Below, in pieces: positions 14,252-21,583 of a stretch of DNA of 27,527 nt; the stretch's first letter is position 1; every line of letters begins with the position of its first letter. The notes beneath the pieces were generated by a model. The model was not told the origin of the DNA. It saw only the letters and a list, made by a program, of their open reading frames with translations, and did not search any database. A program made the position numbers and the translations under genes. The DNA is taken from the NCBI GenBank assembly GCA_029558435.1, contig JAKQEZ010000729.1, positions 1 to 27,527 of the forward strand, read 5' to 3'. This DNA comes from Bacteroidota bacterium. GTDB taxonomy: Bacteria; Bacteroidota; Bacteroidia; Flavobacteriales; Crocinitomicaceae.

Positions 14252-16615
14252 ATGAAATTTCTTGTAGCCCTTTTCTTTGCTTTTTGGAATTTCTTGGCGA
14301 TTTGCCAGGTTGATTTTTCAATTATTGAGCAAAAAAAGTTGGAAGGTGATTTTGAAGCAGCTCGAAGTAAAGTGGAATTCTACCTTCAGCAAAAAAATAC
14401 TACGTTCAACCAAAAAGTCCAATTATTTCAAACTAATGGTGATTTGGCCATGTTGAGCGGTGACTTTGACTTTGCACTTGAAAATTGGAAAAAAGCGGCA
14501 CAATTACGATCAAAGATTTATCCCAATAAAAAAGATTACCATCATGCATTGACCTACGCAAGTTTTAGCAATTATTATTACGAAAAGTACGATAAAATTC
14601 TTTCAAAAAAATATGCTGATAGTTGCTCAAGGTTATTAAATGGGCTAACGCTCAACCAACAATTGGAGTTGGAAATTTTTAAAATTTGGAACATTTTAGG
14701 GCAATCCTACAAACAAAGTGCAAGTGCTTCGGATTATCAAAAATTTTCTAAGATTTATGCAAAAACAATCGATTTTTATAAAAAATCTGTCGATTTTATA
14801 GTTAAAAACAAGCTAAACAAGCATTATTTAGCAAAATCACTTCATTTGTTGGGAAATGCCTATTTTGATTGGACCTATGCAGAATTTGAAGCTGGGAATA
14901 AGGAAAAAGTTGATTTCACACAAAAAAAAGCAATAGCCTATTACGACCAAGCTATTTCTCTTTGGCAGCAATTGTATGGAAATCAGCACTATGAGTTGGG
15001 ACGAACGTATTTTATTAAAGCATTGTTATTTAGCAATTTACCCATAGCTACCGCTCAATTAAGACAAGAGGCATTATTGAATTTCCGTTTATCGATGAAG
15101 GCGTATGGTTATGAAAAATCCAACAAGAAATCCTTGAACTTTGAAAAAGTTCCCAATAAAGTTGATTTGTTGATGATGTTGAAGTATTACACGACGTGTT
15201 TGCTTGAGTTTCAATCCATAAATCCCCATAATATTGATTATCTCAACGAAGCAATTGCGGTTAATAAAGCCGCAAACACTGTTTGGAACCGTATTCACAC
15301 CAACTTTAAGGGAAAAAGCATTAATAAAAATTTGGCCATTTATAGCCTCATACCTCAGGGAGAAGAAATTACAATTGTAATGCGTCAACAGCTTTCTGAA
15401 CACGAAAGAATGGAGCGTTTTTTTGAAGCCAATCAAAAGCTCAAATATTATGATTTGTACAAGAAAAAAAATGGTGTAAGTTCTTCTAGTGTTTCAGCTA
15501 TACAAGCACAATTAAAGAAAAACCAAGTATTGCTTGATTTTCATTTTAACCAAATCGACAATGTTTTTTATGTGCTTTTCATTCATAAACACAAAGTTAG
15601 GTTGGAAAAAATGGAGTCTCAACTCGATTCATCAATAAAGCATTTAAAAACAGCAATAGTTGAACATGATTTTACGTCCTATACCCAAAATGCACGAAAA
15701 TTGTATAAGGCAATTTTCTCCAAACCGTTGACTGAAACCGAGTTGATTATTTGTCCTGTTGCTCAATTCAATAATTTGCCGTTTGAAGTTTTGCTATGTT
15801 CCGACAAAGGAATCATCACCAATGATTATCGAAAATTGGATTATTTGTTGCACCAAAAGTCTATTCGTTATGTTTTAACGCCGGGTTCTTTTAGCAACCA
15901 ACCAATTAAAGTGAATGGAGAAATTAATGTTTTTTGTCCGCAGTTTAACAATCAACAATTTGCCAATTTACCATTTTCGACTGCTTTTGGAGAAAAAATG
16001 CAGCAAGAAGTAGCTGGAACGCATGTTTATTTTAATGAAAATGCCACTCAACAAGCGTTTTTAAATTCCAAGCACGCAGTGGCGCACATCAGTTCACATG
16101 CGGTAATAGGAGAGGAGCCTGGATTAAATTACATGCTGTTGAACGATGGTAAATTGATGCAAGGCGAATTGAATCAACTTGTTAATATTCCGCGTTTGAT
16201 GGTGTTGAACACGTGCAATTCTGGCAATGGCAAGCATTTTTTACAAGATGGAGTGGATGGTTTTGTACGCGAATTTCATTTGGCAGGAGTTTCCTCAACA
16301 ATTTCAAACCTTTGGGAAGTGGACGATAAAACGTCGAACGAATTATTTTTTCGTTTTTACAATAGGATGAAGGAAGACTCCAACTCAATTACGGCTTTGC
16401 AAGCAGCTAAAATATCACAAGTTAAAAACGCACCTGTTTCAGAGTTGGCTGCACCCTACTATTGGGCTGGTCATCGATTAATTGGAGATGCAATCGTTTT
16501 CAAAAAAATGCGCCCCTTGGATAGTAAACAAGCAATTGTATTTTGGTTGCTGCCCCTACCTTTGGTGATTTTGGTGTTGGTTTGGTTTAGAAGAAAGAAA
16601 AAGTTTAAAAACTAA
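14252..16615 (+). CDS. TPR-CHAT protease-like protein, membrane anchored
   Basis: This 787-residue protein starts with a signal peptide (MKFLVALFFAFWNFLAICQ, about 1-19). Residues 25-400 are helical TPR-like repeats (GDLAMLSGDFDFALENWKKA, YYDQAISLWQQLYGNQHYELGRTYF). Residues about 480-755 form a CHAT (caspase HetF-associated with TPRs) domain with LIICPVAQFNNLPFEVLL, the His motif HISSHA (H616) and the Cys motif LNTCNSG (C655), so the Cys-His dyad of this caspase/separase-like fold is intact. A transmembrane helix (760-778) and the basic tail FRRKKKFKN end the protein. The signal peptide plus 'positive-inside' tail put the TPR and CHAT domains in the periplasm. The substrate is unknown; the convergent anti-sigma is a candidate by context only. 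A terminator follows directly. Confidence 0.88.
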   Translation: MKFLVALFFAFWNFLAICQVDFSIIEQKKLEGDFEAARSKVEFYLQQKNTTFNQKVQLFQTNGDLAMLSGDFDFALENWKKAAQLRSKIYPNKKDYHHALTYASFSNYYYEKYDKILSKKYADSCSRLLNGLTLNQQLELEIFKIWNILGQSYKQSASASDYQKFSKIYAKTIDFYKKSVDFIVKNKLNKHYLAKSLHLLGNAYFDWTYAEFEAGNKEKVDFTQKKAIAYYDQAISLWQQLYGNQHYELGRTYFIKALLFSNLPIATAQLRQEALLNFRLSMKAYGYEKSNKKSLNFEKVPNKVDLLMMLKYYTTCLLEFQSINPHNIDYLNEAIAVNKAANTVWNRIHTNFKGKSINKNLAIYSLIPQGEEITIVMRQQLSEHERMERFFEANQKLKYYDLYKKKNGVSSSSVSAIQAQLKKNQVLLDFHFNQIDNVFYVLFIHKHKVRLEKMESQLDSSIKHLKTAIVEHDFTSYTQNARKLYKAIFSKPLTETELIICPVAQFNNLPFEVLLCSDKGIITNDYRKLDYLLHQKSIRYVLTPGSFSNQPIKVNGEINVFCPQFNNQQFANLPFSTAFGEKMQQEVAGTHVYFNENATQQAFLNSKHAVAHISSHAVIGEEPGLNYMLLNDGKLMQGELNQLVNIPRLMVLNTCNSGNGKHFLQDGVDGFVREFHLAGVSSTISNLWEVDDKTSNELFFRFYNRMKEDSNSITALQAAKISQVKNAPVSELAAPYYWAGHRLIGDAIVFKKMRPLDSKQAIVFWLLPLPLVILVLVWFRRKKKFKN

Positions 16616-16621
16616 ATGCAA

Positions 16622-16650
16622 AAAGCTCCTAGCGCAGTGCTAAGAGCTTT
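16622..16650. terminator. Terminator after the TPR-CHAT gene
   Basis: AAAGCTC/GAGCTTT form a 7-bp stem, extended by TAGC/GCTA after one mismatch, around loop GCAGT. The T run is short on the plus strand and better on the minus strand (five T), so it may serve both directions. Confidence 0.7.
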
Positions 16651-17003
16651 GTATATTGAAGGTGGTTATGGGAGGTAGGGTGTAAGAATTTGTATCAATA
16701 AAATCGTATTTTTATGTAAATCTCACTTAAAGTTTAGTGTGACTTTCATTTCTATCACTCCAAAAAACAAAAGGTAAGTGCCAAATCAAAAAAATATTTT
16801 TATTTGATACAAAATGATGATTTATTATTTTAAAAAACACTGATAATAAACTACTTGACAAAGAGATGTTTTAAAACACACCAGAAAATAAAAAACTTAA
16901 AATAAAGTTCAAAAGCTTATTTACAACTTAATACAACTTGTTTTAGAGTTCATTGCTCTAGAGGGTGTTGTATAAGCTAAAAAATACTTTTAAAGAAAGG
17001 AAA
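16651..17003. other. Intergenic region between convergent TPR-CHAT and anti-sigma genes
   Basis: About 350 AT-rich bases without an open frame worth calling. The only clear structure is the nested inverted repeat at 16914-16978, next to the end of the anti-sigma gene. Confidence 0.6.
16914..16978 (-). other. Nested hairpin in the 3' region of the sigma/anti-sigma operon
   Basis: AGCTTAT(TT)ACAAC pairs with GTTGTATAAGCT (12 bp with a two-base bulge), and inside it TTTAGAG pairs with CTCTAGA (one G-T). On the minus strand the outer stem ends in TTTT. It is therefore most likely the transcription terminator or a structured 3' end of the anti-sigma transcript. Confidence 0.5.
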
Positions 17004-17717
17004 TTATTTTTCTAATTTCTGTAAAAGTTCTTTTATTTGAGGAGAATAAACAGTGTTTTTACTGTTCAATTGTGTTAATGTAGTTGTGGCTTCTGATAAT
17101 TTGTCTTCTAAAATAAACACAAGTGCCATTCTAAATTGAGATGCTGAATAATAAGCCGAATTGCTATTCACTTTTTTGAAAAAATTAATGGCTTGTTGAA
17201 AATCCTTTTGTTCGTAGGAAATGATGCCTAAGAAATAATTGGAGGTATCCGAATCAATAGTTTGCAGGTTTTTTTTGGCCTCTTCCCATTTTCCTAATTT
17301 AAACGCATTCATGGCCTCGTCGTACTTGCCTTTTGAGCTCATTTTTACAGGTAAACCAGCTTCATAGGGCCAATAGTGTTGAGCTAATTCATGCGAATTG
17401 TTTTTTGAAAAATATTGAAAAATAAAAAAACCTATTAATGCTGCAGCAGCAACAGAAGTAGACCATTGCACCAAGCGGATGGTGTTGGATTTTTTAGGTG
17501 CAACATCCAATTGTTCGTCCAACGCTTGAAGTTGTGATTTTAAAGCTGTGCGAAAATGATTTTTTATTCCAGTTTCTAATTGTTTGTATTGCTCAAACTC
17601 CTCTTGAAACTCACTGTCATAAACCAATCGTGCGTTGAAAGCATTCAATTCGGTTTCCGACAACTCACCATTGCGGTAACGCTCAAACAACTCGATATTT
17701 TGATTTTCTTTCATCAT
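17004..17717 (-). CDS. Transmembrane anti-sigma-like protein with periplasmic TPRs
   Basis: This 237-residue protein has a cytoplasmic N-terminal segment (ELFERYRNGELSETELNAFNARLVYDSEF, residues 9-37) typical of Bacteroidota anti-sigma proteins that sit beside ECF sigma genes; the zinc-binding His/Cys set of ZAS domains is absent. One membrane helix (about 86-103) follows, then TPR-like helices (131-222: GKYDEAMNAFKLGKWEEAKKNL, YEQKDFQQAINFFKKV). The predicted topology is N-in, TPR-out. The start ATG at 17717 overlaps the sigma stop as ATGA, so the two are translationally coupled; a second ATG follows immediately. Role by context: it would hold the ECF factor at the membrane until an envelope signal is sensed. 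Direct binding is inference. Confidence 0.8.
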   Translation of the reverse strand: MMKENQNIELFERYRNGELSETELNAFNARLVYDSEFQEEFEQYKQLETGIKNHFRTALKSQLQALDEQLDVAPKKSNTIRLVQWSTSVAAAALIGFFIFQYFSKNNSHELAQHYWPYEAGLPVKMSSKGKYDEAMNAFKLGKWEEAKKNLQTIDSDTSNYFLGIISYEQKDFQQAINFFKKVNSNSAYYSASQFRMALVFILEDKLSEATTTLTQLNSKNTVYSPQIKELLQKLEK

Positions 17718-18286
17718 AAAACGAATAATAGTGACAATTTTTTAAGTTCAGCAAACAAATTTTTCATGCAAACTGATTTTTTCGACTTGGCAGTATCCGC
17801 GTTTTTGTAGTTCATTTCTCGCGCTATGCTCTCCATATCGTATTCTTTGAAGTAGTATAATTTAAGCACTTGTTGGCAATCTGCTGGGAGTTTTTCTATG
17901 GCTTTGTTGATTTGTTCTTGGGTGTATGCTATATTTTCTTCCTCCATGTATTGGTTTACTTCTTTTCCTTCTATCAATTGAACCGTATCAAGGTAAGTCA
18001 AACGGCTCTCTTTTTTTTGAATATTTATTGCTTTGTGCTTTCCAATTTGAAAAAGATAGGTTTTAACAGAGCTCGTAAGTTCTACCAAATGACCGGATAT
18101 TACATTTTGATGAAAATCCAAAATAGCCTCTTGAAATGCATCCTTTGCCTGGTCTTCACTTATTTTAAATGTTGCTTTTGACCAAACAATAAATTCTTTT
18201 CTGTGCAATTTATACAAATCAAATAATGGTGTTTCATCTCCAGTGCGGAGTTGTTCCAATATACTATTTGATTTCGTTGCTTTCAT
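17714..18286 (-). CDS. ECF-type RNA polymerase sigma factor
   Basis: This 190-residue protein has sigma-70 region 2 at about residues 20-95 (LFDLYKLHRKEFIVWSK, DQAKDAFQEAILDFHQN) and region 4 at about 126-182 (INKAIEKLPADCQQVLKLYYFKEYDMESIAREMNY, with a helix-turn-helix around SIAREMNYKNADTAKSKKSV). Regions 1.1 and 3 are missing, which defines the ECF class. The length is normal. It is coupled to the anti-sigma by an ATGA overlap and divergent from the first RCC1 gene across 296 bases. It may therefore drive its own operon and the divergent surface gene, but no promoter for it can be recognised. Confidence 0.9.
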   Translation of the reverse strand: MKATKSNSILEQLRTGDETPLFDLYKLHRKEFIVWSKATFKISEDQAKDAFQEAILDFHQNVISGHLVELTSSVKTYLFQIGKHKAINIQKKESRLTYLDTVQLIEGKEVNQYMEEENIAYTQEQINKAIEKLPADCQQVLKLYYFKEYDMESIAREMNYKNADTAKSKKSVCMKNLFAELKKLSLLFVL

Positions 18287-18417
18287 TTCGTGCTATGCTT
18301 TAAACAATTAAAATGCAAGTTTGTTAGGTTTAAAACAATATTTAATTCTTTTGTTTAATGAGGTCGAAAATAAGAATTATATACTTACAAATTCAAGTGT
18401 GGTCTAATTAAAAAAAA

Positions 18418-18518
18418 GTAGGGTAAACAAAAGATTTTGCTACTAATTATTTGAGTAACAAATGTTTTTTTTAAAATAATTGAAAAAAAGTAACCAACTA
18501 AACATCGTTTTACCCTAC
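18418..18518. promoter_or_regulatory. Inverted repeat GTAGGGTAAA...TTTACCCTAC in the divergent promoter region
   Basis: A perfect 10-bp inverted repeat has arms at 18418-18427 and 18509-18518, separated by 81 bases. The right arm overlaps the -7 element of the first RCC1 gene, and the left arm lies about 130 bases upstream of the sigma start. It looks like a pair of operator sites for one DNA-binding protein. Confidence 0.45.
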
Positions 18519-18523
18519 ATTTG
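18516..18523 (+). promoter_or_regulatory. -7 element for the first RCC1 gene
   Basis: TACATTTG matches TAnnTTTG. It places the transcription start near 18530, within the upstream extension of the open frame, which supports ATG 18583 as the start. Confidence 0.5.
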
Positions 18524-18582
18524 TTAAAAATAAATTGAATTTTATTTTTTTACCACTATTTACTCACAAAACTGAAAAAGAA

Positions 18583-21399
18583 ATGAAGACACTATTTACA
18601 TTCGTCTTTGTCCTTTGCGTACCACTAACAATTGTGCTAGGACAATGCCCATCAGGAGCTTCCCCTTACGCTGGAGAAACAACCATTCTGTCAAATCAGG
18701 TGTTTTGCATGACAGCTGATTTTACCGTATCAAGTTTAACCATTGAATCGGGAGGACAATTGTATGTTGCTAATGAAAAAAAATTAACAGTTACTGGTAA
18801 CACACTTGTTAGCGGCAACTTAACCTTTGCTGATGAGGCAGGTGGCGTTATGTCAACCTTAACCATAGGTAACGGAACCATTAGCAATGCCATAGTTAAC
18901 TTGGGCAAAAAATCGTATTTAACGGTTAGTGGAGGTATCACACAAAATTTATCCACATCACCCTATGTTTCTCAAATTGAAATGTGGTCGGGCTCTATTG
19001 TGGAAGATTGTGGTACGTATTACCAAAGCTCTAGAACTTATCCGTTTATCAAATTTTTAGGTTCCGAAGCTGTTAAATCCTATTTTATAGTAAAAGGAGC
19101 TGCAACTAGCGCTGGTCCTGGAGCTCATTTCTCACACGATAATAGCATCGTTGTTGTGGCAATGGGGTCTGTTAGCGGTGTAACTGGAGGTTTGTCTGTT
19201 TATTGTGGAGAATATGCAACGCCAGGCACATGTCCAAGCTGGCCAAGTGGTTTGAGTAATAACCCGTTGGATTGCTACAATATAACAACCATACTTCAAA
19301 ATTTACCCGAACCAGAAACAGCGTGTCACGAAAATACATTTGTAAAAAGTACCGACCCTAATACTTTGGAATACGATAACATTGTATGTGCTTTTCACGC
19401 AACAATTTTAAAGGAAAGTAACGGAACAATTAAAGTTTGGGGCGATGAAGCGCATGCTAATGGTTCTACACATGTTTTAGCTCCTGTGGAAGTTACGCCT
19501 GCAAATGGGTATAATTATACTGGAACCCCTCTGCGTGTAACAGCAGGAAGTTATGCTGGATCTACATTATCATCCGTTGTTCACCAATTTGCTTTGTTAA
19601 CCACAACAGGTTTGCATATCTGGGGCGTGCCAGGGACATTAATAAATACAGGAATTAAAAACACCAATGCTTTTGGACCAATTACAGTTAATGGAAATCC
19701 AACAGGTTTGCCAACTGGAGTGTCACCAGCCAACGTAAAAATGCTATTTGGTGCATACAGAACATTGGCCATTGTTACAGATGATGGACATGTTTGGGTA
19801 TTATCATTTAATGGTGAAAAAAATGGCGATGGAACTTCTCAAAGTGCTTCCAACAACATCATTTGGCACCAAGTGTGTACATCTTCTGGAATCACACTTA
19901 AACAAGTGGTTGCAATGCGTGGAAATACCAACGCCTTAATGGCTCTTTCATCCGATGGAAAGGTGTATACATGGGGTTCTAATACCTATATTAATAGTGG
20001 TGGACCTGCGAATAGAACGTATGCAACCGAAATAACTTTACCATCAGGATTAACTCCAAAAATGATAGGGATGGCACCAAATGGAACTGATAATTCTTAT
20101 TACGTGTTAGGAACTAACCAATATTTATGGGCAATGGGCAACAATGCTGTTAGACAATTAGGAGATTTCACAACAACAAACAGAAATACATGGGTGCATG
20201 TTCGAAGTGATAGCGGAACATTTTTAGACAGTATTGCATGGTTCAGTCCACAAGAACACGATAATAATTATGCAGCTGTGAATGCATTGACTGTAGATGG
20301 GAAATTGTATTCATGGGGAAGCAATGCTGGTCAAATGATTGGTATGGGAGGAGCAACTGCTTCAAATCCTTTTTACATGGGTAGAGGCTTAGCAGCAAAT
20401 GATTATTTATTGGCAGTTGAAACAGGTGGACACATCACGATGATAGTTAGAGAATGTACATTTAGATACGGTTATTTAGGTCACCGAGTGGATGGAAGTA
20501 TGGGGGATGGAACGGATGATAATACCAATGAAAGTATTTTTAACTTCTCGAGTACAGCTGTTGTGAATTTATGTGGTGCACCTACAGCACCAATTACAAA
20601 AGACTTAAAATTGTGTCAAGGATTAGGGCAAACCGTTAACTTGCAAGATGCATTTATTGGAGATGTGCCAGCAGGTGAAAGCTTGGTTTGGTTAGATTCT
20701 AACGGAGATCCTGTAACCAATTTTATAATGGATAGCATCGGAACATATAGTGCGGTGTTTCAAGGAGGTGTTTGTCCAGTCGATCCATCATCTGTTGTAA
20801 ATGTGTCTTTTTACACGCCTGCAGATGTGCCTATGTATAATTTGTGCTTAACAATTTTAGGCAAAGATTTAACTGCCTTTAACGCGCAATGCAAGGATGG
20901 TTTTGTGGATTTGAATTGGACAACTGCTTCAGAGAAAAACTTAAACCGTTTTGAAGTTGAACGTTCAACTGATGGAATTAAATGGGAGTTGGTGTCACGT
21001 GTGTTTGCAACTGGCGATTCTCATTATGAAAAACTCTATTCAGCACGCGATTTCACAAACAGTCAAACAACTTATTACCGTTTGAAAATTGTAGATAACG
21101 ACGATCATTACGAGCGTTCTTATCCTATTGTTTCGCAATGTCAATCTTCAGGTGTTTCTTGCACTGTTTTCCCTGTTCCAGCATCGGATTTTACAACCGT
21201 AACCATAGGAGCAGATGAAGATGAACAAGTCAATTTACTCATTACTGATGTAGATGGAAGAAATGTGTTGCAACAAGCCGTGAAATTGCAAAGTGGAACA
21301 AATTCGTTTCCTTTGGATATTTCACATCTTAAAAATGGCATATATTTCTTGAGCACCGACCAAAAAGATTTTACTCCTGTAAAATTGGTGGTGCAATAA
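18583..21399 (+). CDS. Secreted seven-bladed RCC1-repeat protein with T9SS sorting domain
   Basis: This 938-residue protein has a signal peptide (about 1-20, mature end QCPSG). I chose ATG 18583 over an upstream in-frame ATG because it gives a proper signal peptide and lies after the promoter. Residues 22-255 are a beta-rich, helix-like stack (TVSSLTIESGGQLYV, KLTVTGNTLVSGNL). Residues about 265-645 hold seven RCC1 propeller blades (for example KVWGDEAHANG, GKVYTWGS, YLWAMGNNAVRQLGD, KLYSWGSNAGQMIGMGG). An Ig-like domain (663-744) and a fibronectin-III-like module (762-848, RSTDGIKWE, TYYRLKIVDNDD) lead to a type A T9SS sorting domain (860-938: VFPVPASDFTTVTI, LKNGIYFL, ending KLVVQ). Surface display or secretion is expected; the ligand is unknown. 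Confidence 0.88.
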   Translation: MKTLFTFVFVLCVPLTIVLGQCPSGASPYAGETTILSNQVFCMTADFTVSSLTIESGGQLYVANEKKLTVTGNTLVSGNLTFADEAGGVMSTLTIGNGTISNAIVNLGKKSYLTVSGGITQNLSTSPYVSQIEMWSGSIVEDCGTYYQSSRTYPFIKFLGSEAVKSYFIVKGAATSAGPGAHFSHDNSIVVVAMGSVSGVTGGLSVYCGEYATPGTCPSWPSGLSNNPLDCYNITTILQNLPEPETACHENTFVKSTDPNTLEYDNIVCAFHATILKESNGTIKVWGDEAHANGSTHVLAPVEVTPANGYNYTGTPLRVTAGSYAGSTLSSVVHQFALLTTTGLHIWGVPGTLINTGIKNTNAFGPITVNGNPTGLPTGVSPANVKMLFGAYRTLAIVTDDGHVWVLSFNGEKNGDGTSQSASNNIIWHQVCTSSGITLKQVVAMRGNTNALMALSSDGKVYTWGSNTYINSGGPANRTYATEITLPSGLTPKMIGMAPNGTDNSYYVLGTNQYLWAMGNNAVRQLGDFTTTNRNTWVHVRSDSGTFLDSIAWFSPQEHDNNYAAVNALTVDGKLYSWGSNAGQMIGMGGATASNPFYMGRGLAANDYLLAVETGGHITMIVRECTFRYGYLGHRVDGSMGDGTDDNTNESIFNFSSTAVVNLCGAPTAPITKDLKLCQGLGQTVNLQDAFIGDVPAGESLVWLDSNGDPVTNFIMDSIGTYSAVFQGGVCPVDPSSVVNVSFYTPADVPMYNLCLTILGKDLTAFNAQCKDGFVDLNWTTASEKNLNRFEVERSTDGIKWELVSRVFATGDSHYEKLYSARDFTNSQTTYYRLKIVDNDDHYERSYPIVSQCQSSGVSCTVFPVPASDFTTVTIGADEDEQVNLLITDVDGRNVLQQAVKLQSGTNSFPLDISHLKNGIYFLSTDQKDFTPVKLVVQ

Positions 21400-21423
21400 A
21401 GAAGTTTTCTTCATATATACTTT

Positions 21424-21454
21424 AACCCCGATGCAATTGTGTCGGGGTTTTTTT
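21424..21454 (+). terminator. Intrinsic terminator after the first RCC1 gene
   Basis: AACCCCGA/TCGGGGTT form a perfect 8-bp stem around a 10-base loop, followed by T to 21454. It separates the two RCC1 genes into independent transcription units. Confidence 0.92.
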
Positions 21455-21527
21455 ATGCATTTTACTCATTTATTAATTAAAATAACTCACTTATTAAGTT
21501 GATGTTAAATAATTAAAATGAAATATG

Positions 21528-21535
21528 TACTTTTG
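21528..21535 (+). promoter_or_regulatory. -7 element for the second RCC1 gene
   Basis: TACTTTTG matches TAnnTTTG and lies 48 bases before ATG 21584. It falls inside the longer open frame, so the upstream ATG at 21518 would precede the transcript start. Confidence 0.5.
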
Positions 21536-21583
21536 CACTTTTTTTTACAAAATTTTAGTTTATCGATTAAATTTCTAATACCT

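Noticed and set aside
16931..16960. GTTTTAGAG resembling the start of a type II CRISPR repeat
   Set aside because: It occurs once, is part of a nested hairpin, and has no repeat-spacer periodicity or cas genes nearby.
18535..18582. Upstream start for the first RCC1 gene
   Set aside because: It lies about at the predicted transcription start, and the downstream ATG begins a proper signal peptide.
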